Shown: one piece after another, positions 55,585-63,197 of the stretch
Numbering within the stretch: the first letter of the stretch is position 1
Layout of the letters: every line of letters begins with the position of its first letter
Source of the DNA: Thermoleophilia bacterium
GTDB lineage: Bacteria; Actinomycetota; Thermoleophilia; RBG-16-64-13
Length of the DNA stretch: 64,000 nt
NCBI GenBank assembly: GCA_026415615.1
Contig: JAOAGT010000001.1
Location: 1-64,000 of the forward strand
Reading direction: 5' to 3'
Notes under the pieces: model-generated
The model's input: the letters and a program-made list of their open reading frames with translations, nothing else
Told to the model about the DNA's origin: nothing
Databases searched by the model: none
Translations under genes and position numbers: made by a program

Positions 55585-56516
55585 GTGGCGTGGGAGGCGA
55601 AGCTTTTCTTGCTGCTGTGATCTCGGGCGCGATTTTGGCTGGCCTTCCCCTGCTTCTCGCTGGGCTGGGTGAAACGTTTGGTGAGCAGGCGGGTGTTCTA
55701 GGTATAGGGATGGAGGGCTACATGCTATTTGGCGCCTACGCGGGATTTGTCGGCGCCTACTACAGTGCCTCTCCCTGGCTGGGATTGCTCTGCGGGGTGG
55801 TGGCTGGCGCGTTAGCAGCGGGCCTGGTCGCAGTTCTGAGTGTGTATTTGGGTCTAAACCAAATCGTGGTGGGAATAGGAGTCATACTGCTTGGCCAAGG
55901 GGTGACAAGCGCCTTGCACGCCGCGCAGTTTGGCTCTAGCTACCCGCGTCTGGCCGAGATGGCTGGGCTGCCAATTCCACTGCTGAGCAAAATCCCTGTG
56001 CTGGGCGGGAGTCTGTTTTCGCAACCACTAATCTTCTGGATAAGTCTCGTGCTCCTGGCGGTGGCTTGGTGGCTGCTCCGCTCCACTGGCTGGGGACTGG
56101 CAGTGAGAGCGGCTGGAGAAAAGCCCGAAGCCCTGGAGGCAGCAGGTGGGGATGTGCTACGTACCCGGACCGCGGCTGTTTTAGTGTCCGGTTCGCTTGC
56201 TGGACTAGGTGGCGCATATCTGTCAGTTGTGGCGGCGGGAGTGTTTGTTCCGTTTATGACCAATGGTTCCGGGTTTATTGCCATTGTGATAGCCATGCTT
56301 GCCCGGGGGCGGGCGGGTTGGGTAGGGATCGCTGCTTTCTTGTTCGGTCTTTGTGTTTCGCTTGCCACCGCGCTTCAGTTAGTAGGGGTGGAGGTACCAA
56401 CTGACGCGGTCTACATGATTCCGTTCTTGGCGGTGATGGTTGCGCTGGTGGCTTTTGCTCGCCGGTCGTACTTGCCCTCTGCTCTTTGTGTTCCCTATCG
56501 CCGGAGATCACGGTAG
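55581..56516 (+). CDS. Nucleoside-type ABC transporter permease 2
   Basis: A 311-residue BPD_transp_2 family permease (YufQ-like) with about eight or nine helices. Key segments: LAGLGETFGEQAGVLGIGME at the start, VSVYLGLNQIVVGIGVILLG and the coupling loop WGLAVRAAGEKPEALEAAGG. It pairs with the preceding permease. ATG 55581 overlaps that stop (ATGA), with GGAGGG upstream; the longer frame from 55566 is rejected. It ends the menaquinone/nucleoside block. Confidence 0.92.
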   Translation: MSGVGGEAFLAAVISGAILAGLPLLLAGLGETFGEQAGVLGIGMEGYMLFGAYAGFVGAYYSASPWLGLLCGVVAGALAAGLVAVLSVYLGLNQIVVGIGVILLGQGVTSALHAAQFGSSYPRLAEMAGLPIPLLSKIPVLGGSLFSQPLIFWISLVLLAVAWWLLRSTGWGLAVRAAGEKPEALEAAGGDVLRTRTAAVLVSGSLAGLGGAYLSVVAAGVFVPFMTNGSGFIAIVIAMLARGRAGWVGIAAFLFGLCVSLATALQLVGVEVPTDAVYMIPFLAVMVALVAFARRSYLPSALCVPYRRRSR

Positions 56517-56529
56517 TCTTCCGCAAGTT

Positions 56530-56549
56530 GTCCAAGAATGCTCTTGGAC
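56530..56549 (+). terminator. Hairpin after the second permease gene
   Basis: An 8-bp perfect stem with ATGC loop begins 14 nt after the stop codon. No run of T follows, so it may be a weak terminator or an RNA 3' end protector. Confidence 0.45.
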
Positions 56550-56649
56550 GTCAAAGTTGCACACCACATTGTGAAAGTCCGGCAGCGGGATATTCTGGCT
56601 GTCGCATTTCCTTCCGTTTGTTGGGGCGTCCCCACAAGCTCCGCATGCT

Positions 56650-56707
56650 TACTTTGGCCTGGTAATTGCTCACTGAAGCCTACTTCGGCCTGGTAAGTGC
56701 TCAGTGA
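56650..56707 (+). repeat. Two 27-nt direct repeats upstream of the hdrC promoter
   Basis: Copies at 56650-56676 and 56681-56707 share TACTT(T/C)GGCCTGGTAA followed by (T/G)TGCTCA(C/G)TGA, three differences in 27. The 31-nt period puts them three helical turns apart, on the same DNA face. The second copy abuts the -10 box TATACT, replacing a normal -35, which suits an activator or dimer-of-dimers regulator. Confidence 0.7.
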
Positions 56708-56820
56708 TATACTGGCAAACTGGTGTGCCCCAAGAAGCCGTCGTCCTATTCTGCGCGCGGCTACTGGCAGCACTGCCTCCTAAATCACCACGCCTCGGTT
56801 AGCGCTCAAGGAGGATTGAC

Positions 56821-57504
56821 TTGATCCGATACAACGCAGAGGAAGCCGCGTTTTATCGGGAGAAGTTAGTCAAGAGGGTCCAAGCAGACATCCGCGACTG
56901 CTACCAGTGCGGTAACTGTTCAGCTGGTTGCCCTGCTGCATTTACCTTCGACTACACTCCCAATCAAATAATGCGGATGCTTCAGGTGGGGCTGGTAGAT
57001 CGTGTGCTGGAGTCCCGGGCTTTGCAACTATGTTTGCAGTGCCTCACTTGCTCAGCGCGATGCCCCCGCAACATCGACATTGCAGGAATCATCGAAGATC
57101 TTAAGACTGTGGCTTTTGCCCAAGAAAGAGACGTGCCCGAGCACGTCAAGACCTTCAACAACGCCTTTCTTAACGCTGTGGCTCGTTTTGGCCGGCTGCC
57201 CGAGTTTTTCATGATGGCTTTGTTTTACACCGGGACCATGAATCCCAAGATGGTGCTGGGGGATATAGGCTTGGTGCCGCCCATGATTACCAAGGGCAAG
57301 CTTAAGTTCATTCCCAAGCGAGTACCAGGAGCCGGTGAGGTCTCTCGCATTTACAAGAAGGCCATTGAGCAGGCTAAGGCTCGAGAGAAGGCGGAGCAGT
57401 CTGCTAGGCGGGCGGCCGCCGCGACGGCTATGAGCGGCAGTTCCCAGTCCGCCGAACAGACAGCCACCGTCGCGGCGGCCGCGGGAAGCGAGGTGGCGCC
57501 ATGA
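56821..57504 (+). CDS. hdrC: Heterodisulfide reductase subunit C-like protein
   Basis: A 227-residue electron carrier with two [4Fe-4S] motifs: CYQCGNCSAGCPAAF and CLQCLTCSARCPRNID, in residues about 24-85. It passes electrons from HdrA to the HdrB active site. After residue about 185 is an Ala-rich tail not needed for the fold. TTG 56821 has AAGGAGG 6 nt upstream. The stop overlaps the hdrB ATG. As the organism looks bacterial, the acceptor need not be CoM-S-S-CoB; DsrC-like or other disulfides are candidates. Confidence 0.92.
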   Translation: MIRYNAEEAAFYREKLVKRVQADIRDCYQCGNCSAGCPAAFTFDYTPNQIMRMLQVGLVDRVLESRALQLCLQCLTCSARCPRNIDIAGIIEDLKTVAFAQERDVPEHVKTFNNAFLNAVARFGRLPEFFMMALFYTGTMNPKMVLGDIGLVPPMITKGKLKFIPKRVPGAGEVSRIYKKAIEQAKAREKAEQSARRAAAATAMSGSSQSAEQTATVAAAAGSEVAP

Positions 57505-58550
57505 CCGTCGCCTACTATCCCGGCTGCTCGCTGGAGCATTCCTCGGCAGAATTCGATGTTTCCACCCGCAAACTGCTCGCTCTTCTTGGCGTGGAGTTCA
57601 AGGAAGTGCCCGACTGGACCTGCTGCGGCTCTACTCCTGCCCACATGGTGGACCATCTTCTTGCCCAGGCTTTGGCTGCCCGCAACCTACGGCAGGCCAG
57701 CGAAGTGGCGAACGAGATGGTCATCCCCTGCCCCTCTTGTTATCAGCGGGAGAAGAACGCGGAGGTTGAGATCCACGCTGACGAAGAGCTGCGGGCCGAG
57801 GTCAACAAGATCTTGGACCGCCCGTACACCGGCCGGGTGACCGTCTACTCGCTGCCGGAGTTTCTGCTTAAGTTTGTAGGCGAAGAGAAGATCGCTTCCC
57901 TCGTGAAGGTCGATCTTTCCCAGCTCAAGGTGGTGCCGTATTACGGTTGCCTATTGGGTAGACCCCAGGAGCTGGTGGGCGACACAGATCCGGAACAACC
58001 CATGGCCATGGACCTGCTTCTGCAGGCGGCCGGTGTGGACGTGAAGTGGTGGAACTACAAGACCGAGTGCTGTGGTTCCAGCATCGGCATGCCCAAGGCA
58101 GAGATTCAGAGACGGCTCTCGGGCAAAATCCTGCAGCAAGCGCTCAATGCCGGAGCGGAGGCTATAGTGGTCTGCTGCCCGTTGTGTCACGTGAATCTCG
58201 ATCTTAAGCAGGCGCAGATCAACAAGTTCCTGGGCACTAGTTATAACGTGCCAATCCTATATCTCTCTCAGGTGCTTGGTCTGGCCCTGGGATTGAGCCC
58301 CGATGACGTGATGCTCAAGAAGAACGTGGTTGATCCCGAGCCGCTTATCAAGAAAGCCATTGCCGAGGCAGCAGCCATCAAGGCGGAGGCAGAACGCAAG
58401 GCAGCGGAGAAGGCGGCTAAGGCAGCGGCGCGAGAGGCAGCCGCTCAGGAGGCGCCGACACCAGCGCCTACAGCGACTGCGGCGGGCGCGATGACTCGCG
58501 ACCAGACTGCGACAGGCGTGCCTGCTTCGGACACGGAGGAACAGCCATGA
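57501..58550 (+). CDS. hdrB: Heterodisulfide reductase subunit B-like protein
   Basis: A 349-residue protein with two CCG domains that hold non-cubane [4Fe-4S] clusters: YYPGCSLEHS, then WTCCGSTPAHM and PCPSC; and YYGCLLGRP, then ECCGSSIGMPKAE and CCPLC. These clusters split disulfides in methanogen HdrB. An Ala/Lys/Glu-rich C-terminal extension of about 60 residues is unusual. ATG 57501 overlaps the hdrC stop and the hdrA ATG overlaps its own stop, so the three are tightly coupled. Confidence 0.93.
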   Translation: MTVAYYPGCSLEHSSAEFDVSTRKLLALLGVEFKEVPDWTCCGSTPAHMVDHLLAQALAARNLRQASEVANEMVIPCPSCYQREKNAEVEIHADEELRAEVNKILDRPYTGRVTVYSLPEFLLKFVGEEKIASLVKVDLSQLKVVPYYGCLLGRPQELVGDTDPEQPMAMDLLLQAAGVDVKWWNYKTECCGSSIGMPKAEIQRRLSGKILQQALNAGAEAIVVCCPLCHVNLDLKQAQINKFLGTSYNVPILYLSQVLGLALGLSPDDVMLKKNVVDPEPLIKKAIAEAAAIKAEAERKAAEKAAKAAAREAAAQEAPTPAPTATAAGAMTRDQTATGVPASDTEEQP

Positions 58551-60511
58551 GGATCGGGGTTTTTGTCTGTCACTGCGGCAGCAACATTGCCGGTACCGTG
58601 GACGTGGCTGAGGTAGCCCGGCGCGCTCTTTCCCTCAAGGACGTCGTCCACGCCGAGAACATCATGTATACCTGTTCCGAGCCGGGACAGGCTGCCATCC
58701 AGAGGGCAATCCGGGAAAAGAATCTTGACCGCGTGGTGGTGGCGGCTTGCTCACCCCACATGCACGAGGTGACCTTCCGCCGGTGCGTGGAGGCTGGAGG
58801 CATCAATCCCTACCTGTTCGAGATGGCCAACATCCGGGAGCACTGCTCTTGGATCCACACCGACATGCCTGTGGCCACCGAGAAAGCCTGGGACATCGTC
58901 AAGATGGCGGTGGCCAAGGCGCGGCGGCTCGAACCGCTCTTCGCCAACGAGGTCGAGGTCTGCAAAGACGTGCTCGTCATCGGCGGCGGGGTGGCAGGTA
59001 TTCAGGCGGCGCTTGATCTGGCTGACGCTGGCCTCAAGGTCACCATCGTAGAGAAAGAGACCACCATCGGCGGGGTCATGGCCAAGCTCGACAAGACCTT
59101 CCCCACCATCGACTGTTCGGCCTGCATTCTTACTCCGCGCATGGTGGACTGCGCACAGCACGAGAACATCGAGCTTATGACTTACTCTGAAGTAGAGAAG
59201 GTCTCGGGCTACGTGGGCAACTTCACGGTAGACATCCGCCGCAAGGCGGCCAAGGTCGACTGGACCAAGTGTATCGGCTGCGAGATTTGTGTACAGAAGT
59301 GCCCCTCCAAGGCGCCGGACAAGTTCAATGCTTATCTTGAGCCCACCAAGGCCATCTACATCCCCTTCCCCCAGGCGGTGCCGAAGCGGGCGGCCATCCA
59401 GGTGGACTACTGCCGGTACTTCCAGACTGGTAAGTGTAGGGTGTGTGAGCGGGTCTGCCCGGCGGGGGCCATCGACTACGAGCAGCAGGACCAGATAATC
59501 CAGAAGCGTTTCGGCGCGATCGTGGTGGCGACGGGTCTAGACGTCTTCCCGTGGGAACAGCACTACCACGAGTACGGCTCGGGCAAGATCAAAGACGTGA
59601 TCTCCGGGCTTCAGTATGAGCGGATGCTAAACGCTTCTGGTCCTTATGGCGGACACGTACACCGGCCGTCTAACGGGGAGGAACCTAAGACGGTAGTTTT
59701 CATCCAGTGCGTGGGCTCACGTGATGAGTCGGTCAATCGGCCCTACTGTTCAAGCGTCTGCTGCATGTATACCGCTAAGCAGGCACTACTCACCAAGGAC
59801 CACTGCGGCATGGACACCGAGGTCTATGTCTTCTACATAGACATCCGAGCCACTGGAAAGGGCTATGAGGAGTTCATCAAGCGGGTCCAGACAGAATTCG
59901 GGGTCAAGTACGTGCGGGGGCGTGTCTCCAAACTTTACGAGGAGAACGGCAAGGTCATTGTGCGCGGCGTGGACACGCTGCTGGGCGAACAAGTAGAGAT
60001 CGCCGCCGATCTCGTGGTGTTGGCTTCCGGTATCCAGGCCGCGCCGGGGGCGAAGGAACTTGCTCAGAAGCTCAACATCAGCTACGACGAGTTCGGGTTC
60101 CTTAAAGAAGGCCACCCCAAGCTGCGGCCAGTGGATACCAACACGGCTGGCGTCTTCCTGGCTGGTGCCTGCCAAGGGCCCAAGGATATCCCCGCCACGG
60201 TGGCGCAGGCGTCGGCGACCGCGGCCAAGGTGGTTGGTCTCCTGGCCAAGGACAAGCTCAAGACCTCGCCCATGATCGCGGTGGTCGATCAGAAGAACTG
60301 TGTGGCCTGTTGGAAGTGTCTCGAGGTGTGCCCGTTTAGCGCTCCTGAAAAGCAGGAAGTGCGGCCGGGCGACTTTAGAAGCCACGTTATCGAGACAGTG
60401 TGCCAGGGCTGTGGCGTATGCGTGGCTACCTGCCCGGTCAACTGTATCTCGCTCAAAGGCTTTACGACCGAAGCGATCCTCGAGCAGATCGAGGAAGTTC
60501 TTTTGACTTGA
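58547..60511 (+). CDS. hdrA: Heterodisulfide reductase subunit A-like flavoprotein
   Basis: A 654-residue flavoprotein, the bifurcating centre of Hdr complexes. The N-terminal cluster domain has FVCHCGSNIAGTVDV and ACSPHMHEVTFRRC. FAD binding is seen at about residue 146 (VLVIGGGVAGIQAALDLADA). Inserted cluster motifs are CIGCEICVQKCPSKAPD and CRVCERVCPAG. The C-terminal ferredoxin domain has CVACWKCLEVCPF and CQGCGVCVATCPVNCISL. FAD there can split an electron pair between a high- and a low-potential acceptor. It is followed by MvhD/FlxD-type and Flx genes, so electrons likely come from NAD(P)H rather than hydrogen. Confidence 0.95.
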   Translation: MRIGVFVCHCGSNIAGTVDVAEVARRALSLKDVVHAENIMYTCSEPGQAAIQRAIREKNLDRVVVAACSPHMHEVTFRRCVEAGGINPYLFEMANIREHCSWIHTDMPVATEKAWDIVKMAVAKARRLEPLFANEVEVCKDVLVIGGGVAGIQAALDLADAGLKVTIVEKETTIGGVMAKLDKTFPTIDCSACILTPRMVDCAQHENIELMTYSEVEKVSGYVGNFTVDIRRKAAKVDWTKCIGCEICVQKCPSKAPDKFNAYLEPTKAIYIPFPQAVPKRAAIQVDYCRYFQTGKCRVCERVCPAGAIDYEQQDQIIQKRFGAIVVATGLDVFPWEQHYHEYGSGKIKDVISGLQYERMLNASGPYGGHVHRPSNGEEPKTVVFIQCVGSRDESVNRPYCSSVCCMYTAKQALLTKDHCGMDTEVYVFYIDIRATGKGYEEFIKRVQTEFGVKYVRGRVSKLYEENGKVIVRGVDTLLGEQVEIAADLVVLASGIQAAPGAKELAQKLNISYDEFGFLKEGHPKLRPVDTNTAGVFLAGACQGPKDIPATVAQASATAAKVVGLLAKDKLKTSPMIAVVDQKNCVACWKCLEVCPFSAPEKQEVRPGDFRSHVIETVCQGCGVCVATCPVNCISLKGFTTEAILEQIEEVLLT

Positions 60512-60528
60512 AGGGAAAGGCGGTGAAG

Positions 60529-61032
60529 ATGGCTGAAAACACAAACATCCAGGCCAGCGGCGCCGCCTCCGGGGCTGCGCCCGGCGGCGGCGCCCCCACT
60601 GGTAGTGCCGCCCCGACCTCGGGCAAGCGCCCGGTCAAGATCGTGGGCATTGTCTGCAACTGGTGTAGCTACGCTGGGGCCGACACCGCGGGGGTAGGTC
60701 GCTTCAGGCAGCCCCCCAACGTGCGTCTGGTCCGCGTACCCTGCACCGGCCGGATCGATCCATTGTTTGCGCTGAAGGCCTTCCAGAAGGGAGCCGACGG
60801 CGTGCTCATAAGCGGCTGCCACCCAGGTGACTGTCATTATTCGGAAGGCAACTACTACGCTCGGCGGCGGTTTGAACTGCTTGAGCGCATGGTGCACTAC
60901 CTGGGTATTCCCAAGGAGCGTTTCCGCTGGACCTGGGTCTCGGCTTCTGAGGGCCAGCGCTGGCAGCAAGTGGTATCAGAGTTCGTGGCCGCGGTGGAGA
61001 AACTCGGGCCTCGGGAAGGGAGGGCCCTGTGA
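60529..61032 (+). CDS. flxD: MvhD/FlxD-type iron-sulfur subunit
   Basis: A 167-residue adaptor. After 35 Ala/Gly/Pro-rich residues comes the MvhD domain: IVGIVCNWCSYAGADTAGV, VRVPCTGRIDPLFALKAFQK and SGCHPGDCHYSEGNYYARRR, whose cysteines bind a [2Fe-2S] cluster. It links HdrA to an electron-input module (hydrogenase in methanogens, Flx in bacteria). ATG 60529 is used; GTG 60523 two codons earlier is also possible. The stop overlaps the next GTG. Confidence 0.9.
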   Translation: MAENTNIQASGAASGAAPGGGAPTGSAAPTSGKRPVKIVGIVCNWCSYAGADTAGVGRFRQPPNVRLVRVPCTGRIDPLFALKAFQKGADGVLISGCHPGDCHYSEGNYYARRRFELLERMVHYLGIPKERFRWTWVSASEGQRWQQVVSEFVAAVEKLGPREGRAL

Positions 61033-61997
61033 GCCGCCAAGACCATATCCGCGAGTTTGCTGCCAAAGCTCTTTCTGAGGGACGGATCGACTACTTCATC
61101 GGTTGGAAGCAGGGCTACAGCAGCTCGGAAGTTGTGCCAGCTTTTGTGAAGGATCCCGCGCAGGTCGAAGAGCTGCTCTGGAACCCTCTCTGCCACCACA
61201 ACCTGGTGACTTTCGTCAAGCGCAACATGCCTGACCCGCCAGGAGCCAAGATCGGTCTCTGCGTCAAGGGCTGCGACAGCCGTACCTTGGTGGCCTTGCT
61301 CCAGGAGGCGTTGGTCGACAAGGAAAGGCTTTACGTGGTGGGCGTGCCGTGCGACGGCATAGTCGACCGTCGCAAGCTTGAAAAGGAGTTCAAAGACGAG
61401 ATCATCGACATCGCCTTTCCAGAAAAAGGGAAGGTCGTGGTCACCACGGCTAAGGGTGAGACCAAGGAGTTCGCCCAGGACCAGGTGCTGCTTGAGTCCT
61501 GCAAGCGGTGTCGCTACCCCAACCCAGTTTACGCAGACGATACGGCGGGACCACTGGTAGAGGAGCCCGATCGCGACCAGGCTCCTGACTTCAGTGACAT
61601 CGCCGAATACGAAAACCTTTCTGACGAAGACAAGCAGGCTTTCCTCGAACGCATCTACTCCACCTGCATCCGCTGTTTTGCCTGCGTTCACGTGTGCCCG
61701 GTGTGTGTCTGTTGGGACCGGTGCGTGAACCGCTCGCGGCAGCCGGAATGGGTGGAGCAGAAAGTGGACACCAAGGAAAACCTGTTTTTCCAAGTGATCC
61801 ACATGTTCCATGTGGCTGGGCGGTGCCCGTCGTGTGGGGCTTGCGACCGTGCTTGTCCAGTGGAGATCCCGCTCTACCTTCTCCACCGCAAGATGAATAA
61901 GGAGATCTATGACATGTTCCGCTTTGAGCCCGGCGTGAAGCTGGACGAGAAGCCGGTATTCCAGGTGTTCGACCTCAACGATCGGTTTGGCGACTAG
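61029..61997 (+). CDS. flxC: Flx subunit C-like iron-sulfur protein with FrhB-type N-terminus
   Basis: A 322-residue protein. Residues about 70-130 resemble the FrhB/FdhB coenzyme-binding region (KIGLCVKGCDSRTLVALLQE, VGVPCDGIVDRRKL), and a lone CxxC (ESCKRCRYP) follows. Two [4Fe-4S] motifs lie at CIRCFACVHVCPVCVC and CPSCGACDRACPV. It fits the electron-wiring subunit of FlxABCD-HdrABC complexes (described in Desulfovibrio vulgaris). GTG 61029 overlaps the flxD stop. The B versus C naming is by best resemblance and could be swapped. Confidence 0.75.
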   Translation: MSRQDHIREFAAKALSEGRIDYFIGWKQGYSSSEVVPAFVKDPAQVEELLWNPLCHHNLVTFVKRNMPDPPGAKIGLCVKGCDSRTLVALLQEALVDKERLYVVGVPCDGIVDRRKLEKEFKDEIIDIAFPEKGKVVVTTAKGETKEFAQDQVLLESCKRCRYPNPVYADDTAGPLVEEPDRDQAPDFSDIAEYENLSDEDKQAFLERIYSTCIRCFACVHVCPVCVCWDRCVNRSRQPEWVEQKVDTKENLFFQVIHMFHVAGRCPSCGACDRACPVEIPLYLLHRKMNKEIYDMFRFEPGVKLDEKPVFQVFDLNDRFGD

Positions 61998-62009
61998 GAG
62001 GGAGGGAAG

Positions 62010-63197
62010 ATGGCAGCCAAGTTTCTAAAGCGAGAAGACCTGCCGGCTTTCCTTGCCTCGCTGGCCCAGAGCGGACGCGTGATCGCGCCCGTCAAGACAA
62101 ACGGGCTAGTGCAGTTTGAGCCCTGGACGCCGGATAAGCAAGTAGAGCTAGAGGTGCTGCTAGCCAAGCAGTCGCCCAAGGAATGGGTTTTCCCGCAGAC
62201 AGAAAAGTACCTTGAGTTCAAATACGGCAAAGTGATGCCGGAAGCTGCGGCTGCTCCCGCAGGCGGAGCCGCGGGTGTGGAGGACACTGCGAGCACCGAA
62301 GATGCGGCCGGGGCGCCGTCTGCTGCTGTGCCCCTCCCGACGGTGGAGGTTCAGGTTCTGAATGAGGCGCCAGCGCAGGTCATCTTTGGTCTGCGGCCTT
62401 GCGATGCCCGGGGCTTTGTGCAGATGGACCAGGTGTTCGGCGGTTACGGCGGCTTCTACTTTGACCCCTTCTACAACGCTCGCCGGGCTGCTACCACGTT
62501 ACTAGTTGTGGCGTGCGCGGAGCCTCGGTCGACCTGCTTCTGCACGGCGGTGGGTGGGTGTCCGGCTGGCCGCGAAGGGGCAGATGCGATCTTCATCCCG
62601 GTGGAGGGCGGATTCCTTGTCGACACCTTGACTGAGAAGGGCGAGGCGGCCACCAGCAAGTTCTCGGGACTGAGCGAAGCTAGCGATGCACAGAAGGTCC
62701 AGGCGGCAGAGGTTGAGGCCCAGGCCATCACCAAGGTGGCAGCGCCGTTTGCGCTCGAGGGTCTGCGCGACCGTCTCCACGACAATATCGACGATCCCCG
62801 CTGGCGCGAGCTTTGCATGCGCTGCATTTCTTGCGGCACCTGCACATATGTGTGTCCGAGCTGCTACTGCTTTTCGATCAACGACGAGCTTGTGGAGTCT
62901 TGTGGCGAGCGGTACCGGGTCTGGGACAACTGCTTCAACCCCATTTACACGGAGGAGACCTCCGGCCACAACCCGCGGGCGGAGAAGTTCAAGCGGTTCC
63001 GCAACCGCTTTAGCCACAAGTTCTGGTATTACCCCGACAAATACGACAGTCTGCTTTGCTCGGGCTGCGGGCGCTGCATCATGCACTGCCCCACCCGTAT
63101 CGACATTCGCGAGGTGCTACGGGTGATGGGAGCGGCGCCGGAAGTGGCCGAGGCTGCTGCTGGCGCACCTGCTCAGGCTGAAGGAAAGGAGGCGTAG
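62010..63197 (+). CDS. flxB: Flx subunit B-like 4Fe-4S dicluster protein (AsrA/HydB-like)
   Basis: A 395-residue protein of the AsrA/HydB type. The start MAAKFLKREDLPAFLASLAQ and ARGFVQMDQVFGGYGGFYFD are typical, and two [4Fe-4S] motifs follow: CMRCISCGTCTYVCPSCYC and CSGCGRCIMHCP. An Ala/Gly/Glu-rich insert of about 35 residues (near 75-110) and a similar Ala-rich tail are like those in HdrB and FlxD. It should accept electrons from the FAD/NAD subunit that follows. GGAGGGAAG precedes ATG 62010. Confidence 0.82.
   Translation: MAAKFLKREDLPAFLASLAQSGRVIAPVKTNGLVQFEPWTPDKQVELEVLLAKQSPKEWVFPQTEKYLEFKYGKVMPEAAAAPAGGAAGVEDTASTEDAAGAPSAAVPLPTVEVQVLNEAPAQVIFGLRPCDARGFVQMDQVFGGYGGFYFDPFYNARRAATTLLVVACAEPRSTCFCTAVGGCPAGREGADAIFIPVEGGFLVDTLTEKGEAATSKFSGLSEASDAQKVQAAEVEAQAITKVAAPFALEGLRDRLHDNIDDPRWRELCMRCISCGTCTYVCPSCYCFSINDELVESCGERYRVWDNCFNPIYTEETSGHNPRAEKFKRFRNRFSHKFWYYPDKYDSLLCSGCGRCIMHCPTRIDIREVLRVMGAAPEVAEAAAGAPAQAEGKEA

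Larger units (their letters stand above)
56517..56820. other. 304-nt intergenic region before hdrC with hairpins and direct repeats
   Basis: The region contains no plausible gene. From left: a GTCCAAGA/TCTTGGAC hairpin (56530-56549) soon after the permease stop, a GGGG/CCCC hairpin (56618-56637), the direct repeats at 56650-56707, a TATACT -10-like box at 56708-56713 directly after the second repeat, and an AAGGAGG ribosome site before hdrC. It reads as a terminator zone followed by a regulated promoter. Confidence 0.55.
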
